From Coemansia sp. RSA 922 (lineage: Eukaryota; Kickxellomycota; Kickxellomycetes; Kickxellales; Kickxellaceae), in contig JANBQS010000480.1 of assembly GCA_027577415.1 (NCBI GenBank), positions 1-17,086 on the forward strand: a stretch of 17,086 bases of DNA, in the 5' to 3' direction. The notes beneath the pieces were generated by a model. That model made no database searches, was not told the origin of the DNA, and saw only the letters and a program-made list of their open reading frames with translations. The position numbers and the translations under genes are program-made. The first letter of the stretch is position 1. Each line of letters opens with the position of its first letter. This document shows positions 16,174 to 17,086 of this stretch, piece after piece.

Positions 16174-17086
16174 ATGTCTAAGCAATTAACAGCAGAACAA
16201 ATAGCGCAGATAGAGGCTAACCGGTTACAGGCACTGGAGCGACGGAAGCAAAAGACAGCAGCACCAGCTACAGACGAGTCAGTCGATAAAACTGCAAAGC
16301 CCAAGAAAGTGGTAAAGTCGAAAATGTCCTCAGGATACTACGAGTACGACTTTAGCAAGATGAACGATACACGAGCTGGGTTCCTAGAAGAAGACGCTAC
16401 AGCGGCAGGTTCACCAGAGAAGAAGCGCAAGGTAGTTTCGATAGACGACATCCCTTTCAATCCAGACCCAAACGATGCGACAAAGTGCTGCGAGTGCGGG
16501 TCTATCGACCTGGACATGGTCTATTTGAAGATATTCAAAGTCATGGTGTGCAAACCATGTGTCGACAAAATACCAGACAAGTACTCGCTACTGACAAAGA
16601 CCGAGGCCAAAGAGGCAAGTACCGCCCCAAATCAATAACCCAGTCCGTTTTTTACATATATGGTGGGTATTACTACTAACATTCAAAAAACGAGTCCAGC
16701 TCTCTTTATATGTATTAGGACTACCTGCTTACGGACAGCGAGCTGAGGGACCGTGAGCTCTTTCCGGTGTGGGAAAAGGCCAACCCGCACAAATCTACTT
16801 GGAACAACATGCTCTTGTACATGCGGCAGCACTTGGAGTCGTTTGCAGCGAAAAAGTGGGATGGCTTGGACAACCTCGACAAGGAGTTTGAGCGGCGAAT
16901 CGACGAAAAGCGCGAGCGCAAGGAAAAGAAATACAAACAGTCGGTAGCCAACCTGCGTCGTCGAACACGAGTAGAGGAGTGGGAGAAAACTCGTCGTCAG
17001 CGACTCAATATTGACAACGCACATGAACATGTCTACGAGCCGATCGATGACGGATGCGAACAAAAGTGCACCATTTGTGGCATGGT
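16174..17086 (+). CDS. RAD14: Rad14/XPA nucleotide excision repair protein (3' end beyond window)
   Basis: A damage-verification scaffold of nucleotide excision repair in the nucleus that binds kinked DNA and recruits repair factors. Exon 1 is 16174-16614 (147 codons) and exon 2 is 16719 to the window edge. The ATG at 16174 gives MSKQLTAEQIAQIEANRLQA, the usual N-terminal helix; the frame upstream opens only at a TTG. Then come SSGYYEYDFSKM, a basic PEKKRKV (81-87) resembling a nuclear localisation signal, and a C4 zinc finger C105-X2-C108-X17-C126-X2-C129. DKYSLLTKTEAKE follows, spliced to DYLLTDSELRDRELFP, NPHKSTWNNMLLYMRQ and the basic WDGLDNLDKEFERRIDEKRE helix, as in XPA. The visible end CTICGM matches the family's C-terminal Cys pair, so only a few residues are probably missing. 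Splicing uses an unusual GC donor, listed separately. Confidence 0.94.
16615..16718 (+). other. GC-AG intron of RAD14 (104 bp)
   Basis: The donor is GAG|GCAAGT, the classic GC-AG type with an otherwise perfect match to U1. The branch site TACTAAC lies at 16674-16680 and the acceptor is TATTAG|GAC at 16717-16718. Two nearer AGs (16693-16694, 16698-16699) are skipped. Using either would keep the TAG at 16716-16718 or break the frame, while the chosen junction restores the XPA motif KTEAK-x-x-YLL without gaps. Confidence 0.85.

Overview
The window looks like nuclear DNA from an early-diverging filamentous fungus. Kickxellomycotina (Coemansia-like) is the best guess, made from recalled family resemblance and not from a search. 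Genes are compact and mostly intronless, with short divergent promoters and tail-to-tail pairs only 27-42 bp apart. There are two introns of about 100-120 bp, one with a perfect TACTAAC branch site. A family of large F-box/LRR-like proteins of the kind expanded in these fungi is present.

Layout. 1-335 (-): N-terminal part of an RBBP4/Msi1/Hat2-type histone chaperone, cut by the window edge. 336-1843: AT-rich spacer with one weak small ORF between 13-bp direct repeats. 1844-3550 and 3869-5566 (both -): two tandem paralogous F-box/LRR-like proteins. 6130-8112 (+): a third, divergent F-box-like protein. 8206-8660 (-): a decayed copy of the C-terminal part of the tandem family, with several stops and a frameshift. 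8661-9499: spacer and long promoter with a TATA box, stress-type motifs and palindromes. 9500-10183 (+): a 227-residue metallothionein with 55 cysteines, grown by internal duplication.

From 10426 on the window is dense housekeeping sequence. It holds Pet191/COA5 (cytochrome oxidase assembly), an Avt3/4-like vacuolar amino-acid transporter, Coq7 (ubiquinone hydroxylase), an 8-TM membrane protein probably of the UPF0658 Golgi family, a UBE2W-type E2 enzyme with a C-terminal exon, and Rad14/XPA, a nucleotide excision repair factor that runs off the right edge and carries a GC-AG intron.

Pet191 and Coq7 both serve the respiratory chain and flank the transporter gene. UBE2W and Rad14 share a 240-bp divergent promoter. 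I see no operon-like logic beyond shared promoters, and no CRISPR, tRNA, rRNA or intact transposon. The most noteworthy items are the enlarged metallothionein with its promoter, the birth-and-death F-box cluster with a relic not visible as an ORF, and the GC-AG intron of RAD14.
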